Below, one piece after another: positions 45,690 to 56,079 of a stretch of 64,000 nucleotides of DNA. Position 1 is the first letter of the stretch; the number at the start of each line of letters is the position of its first letter. A model generated the notes under the pieces. It saw only the letters and a list, made by a program, of their open reading frames with translations. It had not been told where the DNA came from and did not search any database. Made by a program: the position numbers and the translations under genes. The stretch is from Budorcas taxicolor. Its lineage: Eukaryota > Chordata > Mammalia > Artiodactyla > Bovidae. The DNA lies in contig NC_068922.1 in NCBI RefSeq assembly GCF_023091745.1, positions 26,140,001 through 26,204,000 on the forward strand, in the 5' to 3' direction.

Positions 45690-46115
45690 TATCTCAAGGA
45701 CATAATGAATCGGATCTGCCACGGCTTTCTTTTTCACCCTGACTGCTTCTGCTGCCCACCGATATCCAGCTTATCTCCTTCCACAGGGAAGGCGGGACTT
45801 TCCAGCTCTCTCCAGGGTGGAGCCACGAGACTAGCTCTGGCCATTAAGAATGAGCCAAAGCAACACCACCAACGCATATAATTGCTAGTGCAAGATCCTT
45901 CAAAGCCCTTTTTTTCCTCTGCAGAGTGACCGACCGCATGAGAGACAGTGACTCCTCAATGGCATAAAAATTAGAGAGGGGAGTGGGGAGCAGGCCTCCA
46001 GGTCACCTGTAGAGAACCTGTAACCGGAAAGAGAAACTAAAGCCTCATGGTTTCAAGCCCCTGAGATTTTGAGATTGTTTTTACCATAGCAAAACACAGT
46101 CTATCCTGCCTAATA
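45690..46115 (+). mobile_element. Possible ancient LTR (MaLR/ERVL-like)
   Basis: The end 'cctgagattttgagattgtt' through 'agtctatcctgcctaata' resembles the 3' end of old mammalian LTRs. The GC-richer body matches nothing I can name. Confidence 0.3.
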
Positions 46116-46239
46116 TAAATATGTCCAGCTGTCTATATAGCCTATTAATGGACAGATAGCTGGTTGTTATTTTATGTATTTTAGTCTAATTTCTTTATTG
46201 CTTTGCCTCAAACTTTTTTTTATATCATTCAGCACAGTT

Positions 46240-46332
46240 GAATGTATCCAGTCTTGTCACAGCTTATGCATCCTTGTAGGCCATTTTGGATGCATAAAGT
46301 ATGCATAAACAGTGACAAGATAGGATACATTA
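46240..46332. repeat. Imperfect inverted repeat with 31-bp arms
   Basis: The left arm starts AATGTATCC at 46241 and ends TTATGCAT at 46271. The right arm starts ATGCATAA at 46301 and ends GGATACATT at 46331. The arms pair with about four mismatches around a 29-bp loop that itself contains GGATGCATAA. Confidence 0.85.
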
Positions 46333-46360
46333 ATCTGTGTTAAATAATTATAGGCCATTT

Positions 46361-46587
46361 GGGGGGGGTTTCCCACGTGGCGCTAGTGATAAAGAACACG
46401 CCTGCCAGTGCAGGAGATGCAAGCGACTTGGGTTCGATCCCTGGGTGGGAAAAACCCCTTGGTGGAGGCTGGCAACCCTCTCCGGTATTCTTGCCTAGGA
46501 AATCCCATGGACAGAGAGGCCTGGTGGGCTATAGTTCATAGGGTTGCAAAGAGTCAAACACGACTGAAGTGATTTAGCAGCAGCAGC
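46361..46587 (+). mobile_element. Bov-tA SINE with 9-bp target duplication
   Basis: Head 'gggtttcccacgtggcgcta', intact B box (GGTTCGATCCC), and an AGC-type end. It is flanked by AGGCCATTT at 46352-46360 and 46588-46596. Confidence 0.94.
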
Positions 46588-46596
46588 AGGCCATTT

Positions 46597-47586
46597 TATA
46601 TGCAGGTCAGGAAGCAACAGGTAGAACTGGACATGGAACAACAGACTGGTTCCAAATAGGAAAAGGAGTACGTCAAGGCTATGTATATTGTCACCCTGCT
46701 TATTCAGCTTATACACAGAGTACATCATGAGGAACGCTGGGCTGGAAGAAGCACAAGCTGGAATCAAGATTGCCGGGAGAAACATCAATAACCTCAGATA
46801 TGCAGATGACACCACCCTGATGGAAGAAAGTGAAGAAGAACTAAAAAGCCTCTTGATGAAAGTGAAAAGTGGAAAGTGAAAAAGTTGGCTTAAAGCTCAA
46901 CATTCAGAAAAGTAGGATCATGGCACCTGGTCCCATCACTTCATGGGAAATAGATGGGGAAACAGTGGACACAGTGTCAGACTTTATTTTCGGGGGCTCC
47001 AAAATCACTGCAGATGGTGACTGCAGCCATGAAATTAAAAGACGCTTACTGCTTGAAAGAAAAGTTATGACCAACCTAGATAGCATATTGAAAAGCAGAG
47101 ACATTACTTTGCCAACAAAGGTCCATCTAGTCAAGGCTATGGTTTTTCCAGTGGTCATGTATGGATGTGAGAGTTGAACTGGGAAGAAAGCTGAGTGCCG
47201 AAGAATTAATGCTTTTGAACTGTGGTGTTGGAGAAGACTCTTGAGAGTCGCCTGGATTGCAAGGAGATCCAACCAGTCCATTCTGAAGGAGATCAGCCCT
47301 GGGATTTCTTTGGAGGGAATGATGCTGAAGCTGAAACTCCAGTACTTTTGCCACCTCATGTGAAGAGTTGACTCATTGGAAAAGACTCTGGTGCTGGGAG
47401 GGATTGGGGGCAGGAGGAGAAGGGGATGACAGAGGATGAGATGGCCGGATGGCATCACGGACTCGATGGACGTGAGTCTGAGTGAACTCCGGGAGATGGT
47501 GATAGATAGGAAGGCCTGGTGTGCTGAGATTCATAGGGTCGCAGAGTCGGACACGACTGAGCGACTGAACTGAACTGAACTGAAGT
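46597..47586 (+). mobile_element. BovB, 1 kb, 5'-truncated
   Basis: Sense copy from the RT palm ('atgcaggtcaggaagcaaca') to the 'gaactgaactgaactgaa' terminus. It starts immediately after the right target copy of the adjacent Bov-tA. Frames 46688-46879 (…NNLRYADDTTLM, catalytic motif C intact) and 46869-47177 (…LKLNIQKSRIMAPGPITSWE) are separated by a frameshift. Confidence 0.94.
46688..47177 (+). pseudogene. BovB ORF2 remnant: RT motif C and thumb
   Basis: Two overlapping frames together cover RT motif C (LRYADDTTLM near 46795) and the region to VKAMVFPVVMYGCES. The first runs out at KVKSGK, where a small insertion (aagtggaaagtg) shifts the frame. Not functional. Confidence 0.85.
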
Positions 47587-47589
47587 AAG

Positions 47590-48188
47590 GTAAAATAATA
47601 TATTGGTATGAGAAGAACATCAGTATCAGTATGAGTATCCTATACAGGATAAACAGATTTTTGAACACAGGCTGCTTTGGAAATTTTCTTCAAAGAGAAA
47701 ATACTTATATAAGCAGAAGACTAGCAACTGCATTTCCAAAGAGCTAACACTAGAGGGCGTGTGGAGTTAGAGTACAGCATGACCCCCATTGGCCTGTATA
47801 GGTGCTCTAAGAAGAGATGTTATTGCCCAAGGATTTAAGTAGGAGTTTTGGTTTGTGTATTTTTTCATATTTTAAATTTCAGAAATCAAATGATGAAATG
47901 AATTGGAGCTTGCTTGTCTGTAATGTTATTTTACTATGAAATTCAGACTTCAAGGGTGTGATACTTGGGTATTTTGGAGTCTCTGTTCTCACAGGCATTT
48001 TATTCTTATGCAGAATCCTACCCAAACTTGTTTAGTATTCTACAGGTTTTGTTTTTTTTCCCACTTCTTCCCTCAAAACCAACAAGTCTGACTCCCTCTT
48101 CCTGGGTGAGGCCTGGTAAGTGGAAGCTTTGTTATTCTGACAATTTAATTTGAGATAAAGTGTTGATGGCTGACAATGCCTTACTATT
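47590..48188. other. No recognisable feature
   Basis: Unassigned sequence. Confidence 0.4.
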
Positions 48189-48200
48189 AACCATGCCTAC

Positions 48201-48421
48201 AGGCTTCCCAGGTGGTGCCAGTGGTAAAGAACCCACCTGCCAGTGCAGGAGACTAAGAGACATGGGTTCAGTACCTGGGTCAGGAAGGTCCCCCGGAGGA
48301 GGGCATGGCAACCCACTCCGTATTCTTGCCTGGGAAATCCTATGGACTGAGGAGCCTGGTAGGCTACAGTCCATGGGGTCTCAGACACTCAGACATGACT
48401 GAAGTGACTTAGCATGCATGC
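48201..48421 (+). mobile_element. Bov-tA SINE
   Basis: It is flanked by AACCATGCCTAC (48189-48200) and AACCATACCTAC (48422-48433), a 12-bp duplication with one mismatch. Confidence 0.95.
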
Positions 48422-48433
48422 AACCATACCTAC

Positions 48434-49447
48434 CTGTCCAGATAGGATTATGTTTTTATCTGAAAATGTATTTGTTTAATCTAAAGGGGACTACAGAAGT
48501 AAGTATGAAAGTTGCTTCATCATAGAGGACCTTCCAAGCTTGAGTATCATATGATCTTCCTGAATGTATCCATGAGCCTAAATTCACAGCAATTCATCCA
48601 TTACCCAAGATGGTAGTTCTGTCAGTGGAATTGTGACTCATATGGCAAGTTGAATACTATAAATATTTGATAGAAGAATTTTGTTATTCAAATCCCTAGT
48701 TGAGGATAAAGCATCTGGAGTTTTGGTATGTTACATGCTATTTTTGTGCTTGTTTAAATTTTGGAAATAGTGACGGGAATTGATACAGGGTTAAAATGCA
48801 TTTGATAATCTTCTAACATTCCTCAGTCAACGACCACAACCTTCTCCCTTTCATGAAAAGTATAGAATAAATGAAAGAACTCAGATTTTGGAGTCAAGTA
48901 AATCTAGATTTAGACTCAGGCTACCACATTATGCAAATTAAAATAGATGTCAATTTCACTGACATTTCAGGGATTTGGGGGAAGCTTTATGTCATATGAA
49001 AAGTACCTGGAATACTGTAAGATGATGCTAACTTGATCTTTTTCATCATTTTTTGTCAGATATATCAATTATGAACAAAATTAATTTATTTAAATTGCAT
49101 TTCTATTATGTAGAATTGAAATGGCATTTCTTATTAATACTGGTAAAGTGAAGCAGCTGATGGAGAGTACTAATGGTGAGATGACCAAGGGTGGCAGAGC
49201 AGATTTGGGATTGGTTTTGGCAAACCAGAGAGCAGTCAGTGTTGTGACATCATCAGTCCACCATGTGAGTTCCTAGCATTCTAGTTCTCAGTGGGGACAT
49301 TCTGGTTGGCAGTCTCCAGCCTCTCACCTAAACTTTCATCCCCATCACAATTCTCTTTTTATTCACATGATTCTAGATAATAAGGAAATGAAAACCTAGA
49401 ATAGCATAGACAATATAGTTAAGATCCTTGTGTTGCTTGAACATGAT
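48434..49447. other. No recognisable feature
   Basis: About 1 kb unassigned. Confidence 0.4.
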
Positions 49448-49456
49448 CTAGGGTTC

Positions 49457-49622
49457 TTTTCTTTCTAAGTCTTAACTGAATTTGTTACAATATTGCTTCT
49501 GTTTTCTGTTTTGGTTTTTAGGCTGTGGGGCATGTAGGATCCTAGCTCCCCAACCAGTGATGGAATCTGCACCCACTTCATTGGAAGGTGAAGTCTTAAC
49601 CACTGGACTGCCAAGGAAGTCC
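49457..49622 (-). mobile_element. CHR-type SINE with 9-bp target duplication
   Basis: Antisense copy flanked by CTAGGGTTC at 49448-49456 and 49623-49631. Confidence 0.92.
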
Positions 49623-49631
49623 CTAGGGTTC

Positions 49632-50632
49632 ATTTGTTGAATTAATCTTTTCAACAGAATAACAAACTAAAGAAATATTCCATTCTGAGGGTAATCCTCA
49701 GCTCATCTATTACTTTAGCTTCTGCCAAAATAATTTTATATACCTGGTGACATTCAATTATTTTAAGGTGTCATTTTCAAAACAACTGTGTAACATATTA
49801 TTTTTTAATCAATTAGAATGTTTCCAAAATCAATTACAAAGCAATATACATAGGAAGAAAAATTTCTACTATAAGTGCCTGTTATAAAATGTGCCTTGTA
49901 GAAGGTTCTTTATCTGGGTGATTACTGAACATCAGCAATTCTAATACTGATCTAGACCACTCTTATCTGCAGAGTGAATACAAAGGAAAATGTAAAATTC
50001 CATGAAATCCCTGATTATATATGCCTAATTTCCATTGAGTCAGAGCTTGTTCTTTGACATTCTTTGCTACAGATCTTTCATGTTTTCATTCATTTCCTGG
50101 AGTCTGAAATGACTGGACTGGGTGACATTCTCTCCATAGTTTCTGTCCTGTGTCTCAAAGTCATTCTAGGGAAGAACAATCAGTTTAGTTTCATCATCCT
50201 TTCTTTAGAGGGAGAAGTAACTCCAGTCAAAGTATTAATTTCCATGATCGTTCTATTGTAACATCTTGTTTGAACCGGGGACAGTGGTCAAAACTGATTA
50301 AAATACAATTAATGTGCACTCTCTTGGGTTTCACTGTAAAATATAATTGTGTGCACTTCAAATTTAGTTAATTAAGTTTTTATAGCTAAATTTTCTGATC
50401 TTTTTTTTGTTACTTGTATCATTTTGAATCATGCATATATTATTAAAGTTTAAGAAAGCTATTTCAGACAGGAATCCACTATATTTTTCTAGTCTGACAT
50501 TCTTCTCAAATTTCACTGAGGAACCAGAAGACTGATGAATCACCTCTACCCTAAGGACAGACTTCTTGGACTTTGTTCTGAGTTGTCACTGCTTTCTCTT
50601 CCCTTCCCCATCTCCTCTTACCCACACCTGAG
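49632..50632. other. No recognisable feature
   Basis: About 1 kb unassigned, AT-rich. Confidence 0.4.
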
Positions 50633-50980
50633 CAGAAGAATTGATGTTTTTGAACTGTGGTATTCAGTCCATCCCAAAGGAAATCAGTTCTGAATATTCA
50701 TTGGAAGGGCTGATGCTGAAGCTGAAACTCCAATACTTTGGCCACCTGATGCAAAGAACTGACTCATTTGAAAAGACCCTGATGCTGGGAAAGATTGAAG
50801 GCTGGAAGAGAAGGGGATGACAGAGGATGAGATGGCTGGATGGCATCACTGACTCAATGGACATGAATTTGAGTAAACTCCGGGAGTTTGGATGGACACG
50901 GAGGGCTGGCATGCTACAGTCCATGGGGTCACAAAGAGTCAGACACGACTGAGTGACTGAACTGAACTGAACTGAACTGA
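50633..50980 (+). mobile_element. BovB 3' end with a ~50-bp internal deletion
   Basis: 'cagaagaattgatgtttttg' runs to 'gaactgtggt', then jumps to 'attcagtccatcccaaagga'. It omits the segment that in other copies encodes WRRLLRVPWTARRSN. The copy ends in four or five GAACT units. Confidence 0.93.
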
Positions 50981-50982
50981 AC

Positions 50983-51639
50983 TTGTCCTTTTAACCCTGG
51001 AAGATTAGCAGAAACTGCATGAGAACCTTAGTTATTTTGAGCATAGGAAATGGATAAGCTGTACCATATGAAGAACAAAGGGGAGAACTTTGGAGAAATG
51101 GGATGCAATTGTAAGGATGCGAAAATAGGACAGAACAGTGGTATAGGCCAGAAGTAGGGCCAGGACAGCAACCAAGGAGAAATAAGTACACTGGGGAAAT
51201 AGAAGATGAAAAGCAAGCTTCACTCATGACTGAAAGTCACCAGGCACAGACCGAGAACAGGACACAGTGTGGTTGAGACTGAGGTGAGCCAATGGCAGAA
51301 AACATTCTTGGGACAGCAGTTGGTTCTGTCATCACTGAAAGATGAGAATAAGATCATTACTGTTGATGGGACTGACTGTGAAATACTTGGACTCCCTCAA
51401 GATGGCAGGGTTTATATCTTCCCCCTCATGTAGTCTTCTCAATATCAAAGTCCACTTGGATATATTTTAGTAGATGGAGTCAGGGCTCTCTGAACCGGGA
51501 ATTTACTGCTCTGCCTTTGAGCAAGAGATCAGAGGAAGGAGGGGATGGATAGTGTCAGGTGCTAATTGATGAGACTCAAGGATTGGCTGGAATGCTGGGC
51601 ATATTGACCTACCAAAGTGAAAGCACTAAGCAAATCCCA
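50983..51639. other. No recognisable feature
   Basis: Unassigned sequence. Confidence 0.4.
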
Positions 51640-51865
51640 GAAGTACACTGGTAGACCCCAGGGGCCAGGTGTAGGAGGATGGGGGGTTAGTGTTTAATGG
51701 GGACAGAGTTGCCCTTTAGGCAGGTGAGAAATTTGGGAGATGGATGATGGTGGGAGGGGCACAACAATATGAGTGTACTTACTGCCACTGAGCTGCACAA
51801 CTCAGTATGGTGAAAACAGTATGTTTCATAGTATGTGACTTTTACCACAATAAAAAAAAATTAAA
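51640..51865 (+). repeat. L1M-type 3' end with A tail
   Basis: 'aatatgagtgtacttactgc', 'cactgagctgcacaactcag' and 'gtgacttttaccacaataaa' mark an old L1 3' UTR. Confidence 0.75.
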
Positions 51866-52157
51866 GAAAAAAAAGGTGAAAGCACTAAAGTGAAAGAGAG
51901 GAGAAACTTGTCAAGAGGTCAGTGGACAGAGAAATCCCCATTGATGGCAGGCATCTGTATCTCTTTCCCCATAAAACAAAAAGCAAGGTCATCTATAAGA
52001 AAAGGGGGAAGAAGGGGAGAGGGAAGAGCTGGCTTGAGTCCACTAATGATCATTTATAATTATTAATGTTGTCCATCAATTAAAATCTAAAAAATATTTT
52101 AAATTTATAATGTAAATATCAAGCCTTTAATTTATACTGGCTCTATGAATTAATCAG

Positions 52158-52524
52158 ACTTCCCAGGTGGTGCTAGTGGTAAAGAACCTCCTGCCAATGC
52201 CAGGATATATAAGAGGTGTGGGTTCAATCCCTGGGTTGGGAGGATACCCTGCAGGAGGGCATGTCAACCCATTCCAGTATTCTTGCCTGGAAAATCCCAC
52301 AGACAGAGGAGCATGGTGGGCTGCAGTTCATGGGGTCTCTAAGAGTCGGACACGACTGAGTGACTTCTCTTTCACTTTTCACTTTCATGCATTGGAGAAG
52401 GAAATGGCAACCTACTCCAGTGTTCTTGCCTGGAGAATCCCAGGGATGGGAGAGCCTGGTGGGCTGCCGTCTATGGGGTTGCACAGAGTCGGAGACATCT
52501 GAAGTGACTTAGCAGCAGCAGCAG
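52158..52524 (+). mobile_element. Composite Bov-tA + BOV-A SINE (trimer-like)
   Basis: A tRNA-derived head (cttcccaggtggtgctagtg) and a first Bov-A unit are joined by the 'ttcacttttcactttcatgc' linker to a second Bov-A unit with an (AGC)n end. It therefore combines the Bov-tA head with the BOV-A2 dimer tail. Confidence 0.9.
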
Positions 52525-52560
52525 CTAGAGGAAATAAAACCAACATATGAATAATTACCA

Positions 52561-52605
52561 CAAAAAAAAAAAAAGAGAGAGAGAGAGAGAGAGAAGAAGA
52601 AATAA
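52561..52605 (+). repeat. (A)n(GA)n microsatellite
   Basis: A run of A followed by about ten GA units and (GAA)n, about 35 bp after the composite SINE. Confidence 0.9.
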
Positions 52606-52727
52606 AAGTACTGACATTTTCAGGAAAGACAAATGGGGTTAAAATTACAACCAAATGAATTGATTGTATTTTTTTTGTTTGTTTGCATTTTTTTTTGATC
52701 ATTTAACTCTGCACAGTACGTATCTAT

Positions 52728-52940
52728 GGGGTTTCCCTGGTGACTCAGCCTTACAGAGTCTGCCTGCCAATGCAGGAGACTCAGGTTCAATCCCCAGGAC
52801 AGGAGATCCTCTGGAGATGGAAATGGCAACCCGCTCCAGTATTCTTGCCTGGGAAATCCCATGGACAGAGAAGCCTGGCAGGCTACAGTCGATAGGGTCA
52901 CAAAGACTTGGACATGACGTAGCAACTAAGCAAAAGCAAC
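52728..52940 (+). mobile_element. Bov-tA SINE
   Basis: Full-length. TATCTAT at 52721-52727 and 52947-52953 may be a short target duplication. Confidence 0.93.
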
Positions 52941-53089
52941 AATATATATCTATATCATGTAATCTAGTTATAGTAAAACAAGTGAAACAGTATATCAATA
53001 TTTACCAAAATCAGACCAAAACAGAAAAGAAACATGATACTGAGATGATATATACTTGTAGAAAATGCATATTTGCTATTTTACTTTTT

Positions 53090-53297
53090 GGGCTTCCCTG
53101 ATGGGTCAGAGGTTAAAGCATCTGCCTCTAATACGGGAGACCTGGGTTTGATCCCTGGGTCGGGAAGATCCCCTGGAGAAGGAAATGGCAATCCACTCCA
53201 GTACTCTTGCCTAGAGAATCCCATGGACAGAGGAACCTGGTGGGCTACAGTCCATGGGGTCGCAAAGAGTCAGACATGACTGAGTGACTTAACTAAC
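53090..53297 (+). mobile_element. Bov-tA SINE
   Basis: Full-length copy from 'gggcttccctgatgggtcag' to 'gactgagtgacttaac', close to consensus in the Bov-A part. Confidence 0.94.
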
Positions 53298-53479
53298 GTA
53301 GTTTAAACTTCTTGATTAGGTTAACCCACGTGCAAATTTGCTCTGATTCTGCACCTCCTTGAAATCCACACAAAGCTCATGGTCACTCTGGGTCTGGGTC
53401 AGAATCTTTCAGCTCACAGTGGCCAGGACAAAACTGCTGCTGGAAAGAAGTGGACTGAGTTTCAGATCTGTCAGTTCAG

Positions 53480-54715
53480 TCACTCAGTCCTGTCCAACTC
53501 TTTGTGACTCCATGGACTGCAGCAAACTAGGCTTCCCTGTCCCTCACCAACTCCCAGAGCTTGCCCAAACTCATGTCCATCGAGTTGGTGATGCCATCCA
53601 ACCATCTTACCCTGTGTTGTCCCCTTCTCCCCCTGCCTTAAATCTTTCCCAGCATCAGGGTCTTTTCCAATGAGTAAGTTTCCCATCAGGTGGCCAAAGT
53701 ATTGCAGTTTCAGCTTCAGCATCTGCTGTTCAAATGAATATTCAGGACTGATTTTCTTTAGGATGGACTGGTTGGATCTCCTTGCTGTCCAAGGGACTCT
53801 CAGGAGTCTTCTCCAAAACCACAGTTCAAAAGCATCATTTCTTTGGAGCTCAGCTTTCTTTATAGTCCAACTCTCACATCTGTACATGACCACTGGAAAA
53901 ACCATAGCCTTGACTACACGGATCTTTGTTGACAAAGTAATGTCTCTGCGTTTTAATATGCTGTCTAGGTTGGTCATAACTTTCTTTCCAAGGAGTAAGC
54001 GTCTTTTAATTTCATGGTGGCAATCACCATTTGCAGTGATTTTGGAGCCCAGTAAAATAAAGTCTGGCACCATTTCTATTGTTTCCCCATCTATTAGCCA
54101 TGAAGTGATGGGACCGGGTGCCATGATCTTCGTTTTCTGAATGTTGAGCTTTAAGAAAACCTTTTCACTCTCCACTTTCACTTTTATCAAGAGGCTCTTT
54201 AGTTCTTCTTCACTTTCTGCCATAAGGGTGGTGTCATCTGCATATCTGAGGTTATTGATATTTCTCCTGGCAATCTTGATTCCAGCTTGTGCTTCTTCCA
54301 GCCCAGCATTTCTCATGATGTACTCTGCATAGAAGTTAAATAAGCAGGGTGACAATATACAGCCTTGATGTACTCCTTTTCCTATTTGGAACCAGTCTGT
54401 TGTTCCATGTCCAGTTCTAACTGTTGCTTCCTGACCTGCATACAGGTTTCTCAAGAGGCAGGTAAGGTGGTCTGGTATTGCCATCTCTTTCAGAATTTTC
54501 CACAGTTTATTGTGATCCACACAGTCAAAGGCTTTGGCATAGTCAATAAAGCAGAAATAGATGTTTTTCTGGAACTCTCTTGCTTTTTCCATGATCCATC
54601 GGATGTTGGCAATTTGATCTCTGGTTCCTCTGCCTTTTCTAAAACCAGCTTGAACATCTGGAAGTTCATGGTTCACGTATTGCTGAAGCCTGACTTGGAG
54701 AATTTTAAGCATCAC
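53480..54715 (-). pseudogene. BovB ORF2 remnant with intact RT core (411 codons)
   Basis: This is the best-preserved reverse transcriptase frame in the window. Known role: copying BovB RNA at the nicked target. Visible in order: QAGFRKGRGTRDQIANIRW (residues about 21-39), motif A FIDYAKAFDCVDHNKLWK (about 57-74), motif B KGVHQGCILSPCLFNFYAEY (about 113-132), catalytic motif C LRYADDTTLM (about 156-165), and LKLNIQKTKIM (about 189-199). After LQYFGHLM (residue about 344, genomic about 53684) the last 67 codons are out of frame, so the usual C-terminus (…RWLDGITDSMD…) is lost. The N-terminal endonuclease is absent. The Met start is internal. Confidence 0.9.
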
Positions 54716-54888
54716 TTTACAGCTTTTTTAATACTCCAACTTTCGTATCCACACACGACTACTGGAAAAACCATAGCTTTGACTAGATGGACCTTTGTCA
54801 GCAAAGTAACATCTATGCTTTTTAATATGCTTTCTTGGCTGGTCATAGCTTTTCTTCCAAGGAGCAAACATTTTTTAATTTCATGGCT

Positions 54889-55182
54889 TCAGTCATCATC
54901 TGCAGTGATTTTGAAGCCCAAGAAAATAAAGTCGCCCACTGTTTCCATTGTTTCCCCATCTATTTGCCATGAAGTGATGTGACCAGATGACATGATCTTC
55001 ATTTTTTGAATGCTGAGTTTTAAGCCAGCTTTTTCACTCTCCTCTTTCACTTTCATCAAGAGACTCTTTAGTTCTTCACTTTCTGCCATAAGGGTGATGT
55101 CATCTGTGTATCTGAGGTTATTGATATTTCTCCCAGCAATCTTGATTCCAGCTTGTGCTTCATTCAGCCCAGAATTTCTCAT
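54889..55182 (-). pseudogene. BovB ORF2 remnant, second RT copy, motif C part
   Basis: A 97-codon frame, the counterpart of residues about 135-235 of the neighbouring frame. The catalytic motif reads LRYTDDITLM (YTDD in place of YADD), one Glu of SEEELK is missing, and the frame ends at DFIFLGFKITADDD before SHEIKR. Confidence 0.82.
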
Positions 55183-55206
55183 GATGTAGTCTGCATATAA
55201 GTTAAA

Positions 55207-56068
55207 TTAGCAAGATGACAATATACAGCCTTGATGTACTCTTTTTCCAATTTGGAACCAATCTGTTGTTCCATGTCCAGTTCTAACTTCTTGACCTGCA
55301 TACAGAATTCTCAGTAGGCAGGTAAGGTGGTCTGGTATTCCCATCTCTGGAAGAATTTTCCACAGTTTGTTGTGGCCTACACAGTCAAAGGCTTTGGTGT
55401 AATCAATGAAGCAAGTGTTTTTCTGGAACTCTCTTGCTCTTTTGATGATCCAATGGATGTTGGTAATTTTATCTCTGGTTCCTCTGCCTTTTCTAAATCC
55501 AGCTTTAACATCTGGAAGTTCACAGTTCATGTACTGTTGAAATCTGGTGTGGAGAATTTTGAGCATTACTTTGCTAGCTTGTGAGATGAGTGCAATTGTG
55601 TGGTAGCTTGAACATTCTTTGTCCTTGCCTTTCTTTGGGATTGGAATGAAAACTGATCTTTTCCAGTCCCGTGGCCACTGCTGAGTTTTCCCAATTTGCT
55701 GGCATATTGAGTATAGCACTTTCACAGCATCATCTTTTAGGATTTGAAAAAGCTCAACTGGAATTCCATCACCTCCATTAGCTTTGTTTGTAGTGATGCT
55801 TCCTAAGGCCCACTTGACTTCACATTCCACGATGTCTGGCTCTAGGTGAGTGATCACACCATTGTGGTTATCTGGGTCATGAAGATCTTTTTTGTATAGT
55901 TCTTCTGTGTATTCTTGCCACCTCCTCTTAATATCTTCTGCTTCTGTTAGGTCCATACCATTTCTGTCCTTTATTATGCCCGTCTTTAGATGAAATGTTT
56001 CCTGGGTATCTCTAATTTTCTTGAAGAGATTTCTAGTCTTTCCCATTTTATTGCTTTCCCATTCAATT
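55207..56068 (-). pseudogene. BovB ORF2 remnant, second RT copy, linker to motif B
   Basis: Part of a 330-codon frame whose first ~43 codons (56069-56199) are flanking DNA. It shows MGKTRNLFKKIRDTQETFHL, NKANGGDGIPVELFQILKDD, SVFIPIPKKGKDKECSSYHT and motif A as CFIDYTKAFDCVGHNKLWKI, with a few in-frame losses nearby. It ends at KRVHQGCILSSC. Confidence 0.87.
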
Positions 56069-56079
56069 GTTTCAGATCT

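Larger units (their letters stand above)
53470..56068 (-). mobile_element. Compound BovB containing one ~850-bp segment twice
   Basis: An antisense insertion of 2.6 kb bounded by GTTTCAGATCT at 53459-53469 and 56069-56079 (perfect 11 bp). From the 3' terminus (53470) BovB runs normally to 54717. At about 54718-54722 it jumps back to a point near the coding position for CESW(S/I)xKK and runs on to a 5' truncation at about 56068. The interval from MLKIL to CESW is thus present twice (about 53866-54717 and 54722-55572), and the two copies are diverged from each other. Confidence 0.93.

Noticed and set aside
54365..54982. 205-codon plus-strand open frame
   Set aside because: Antisense shadow of the compound BovB.
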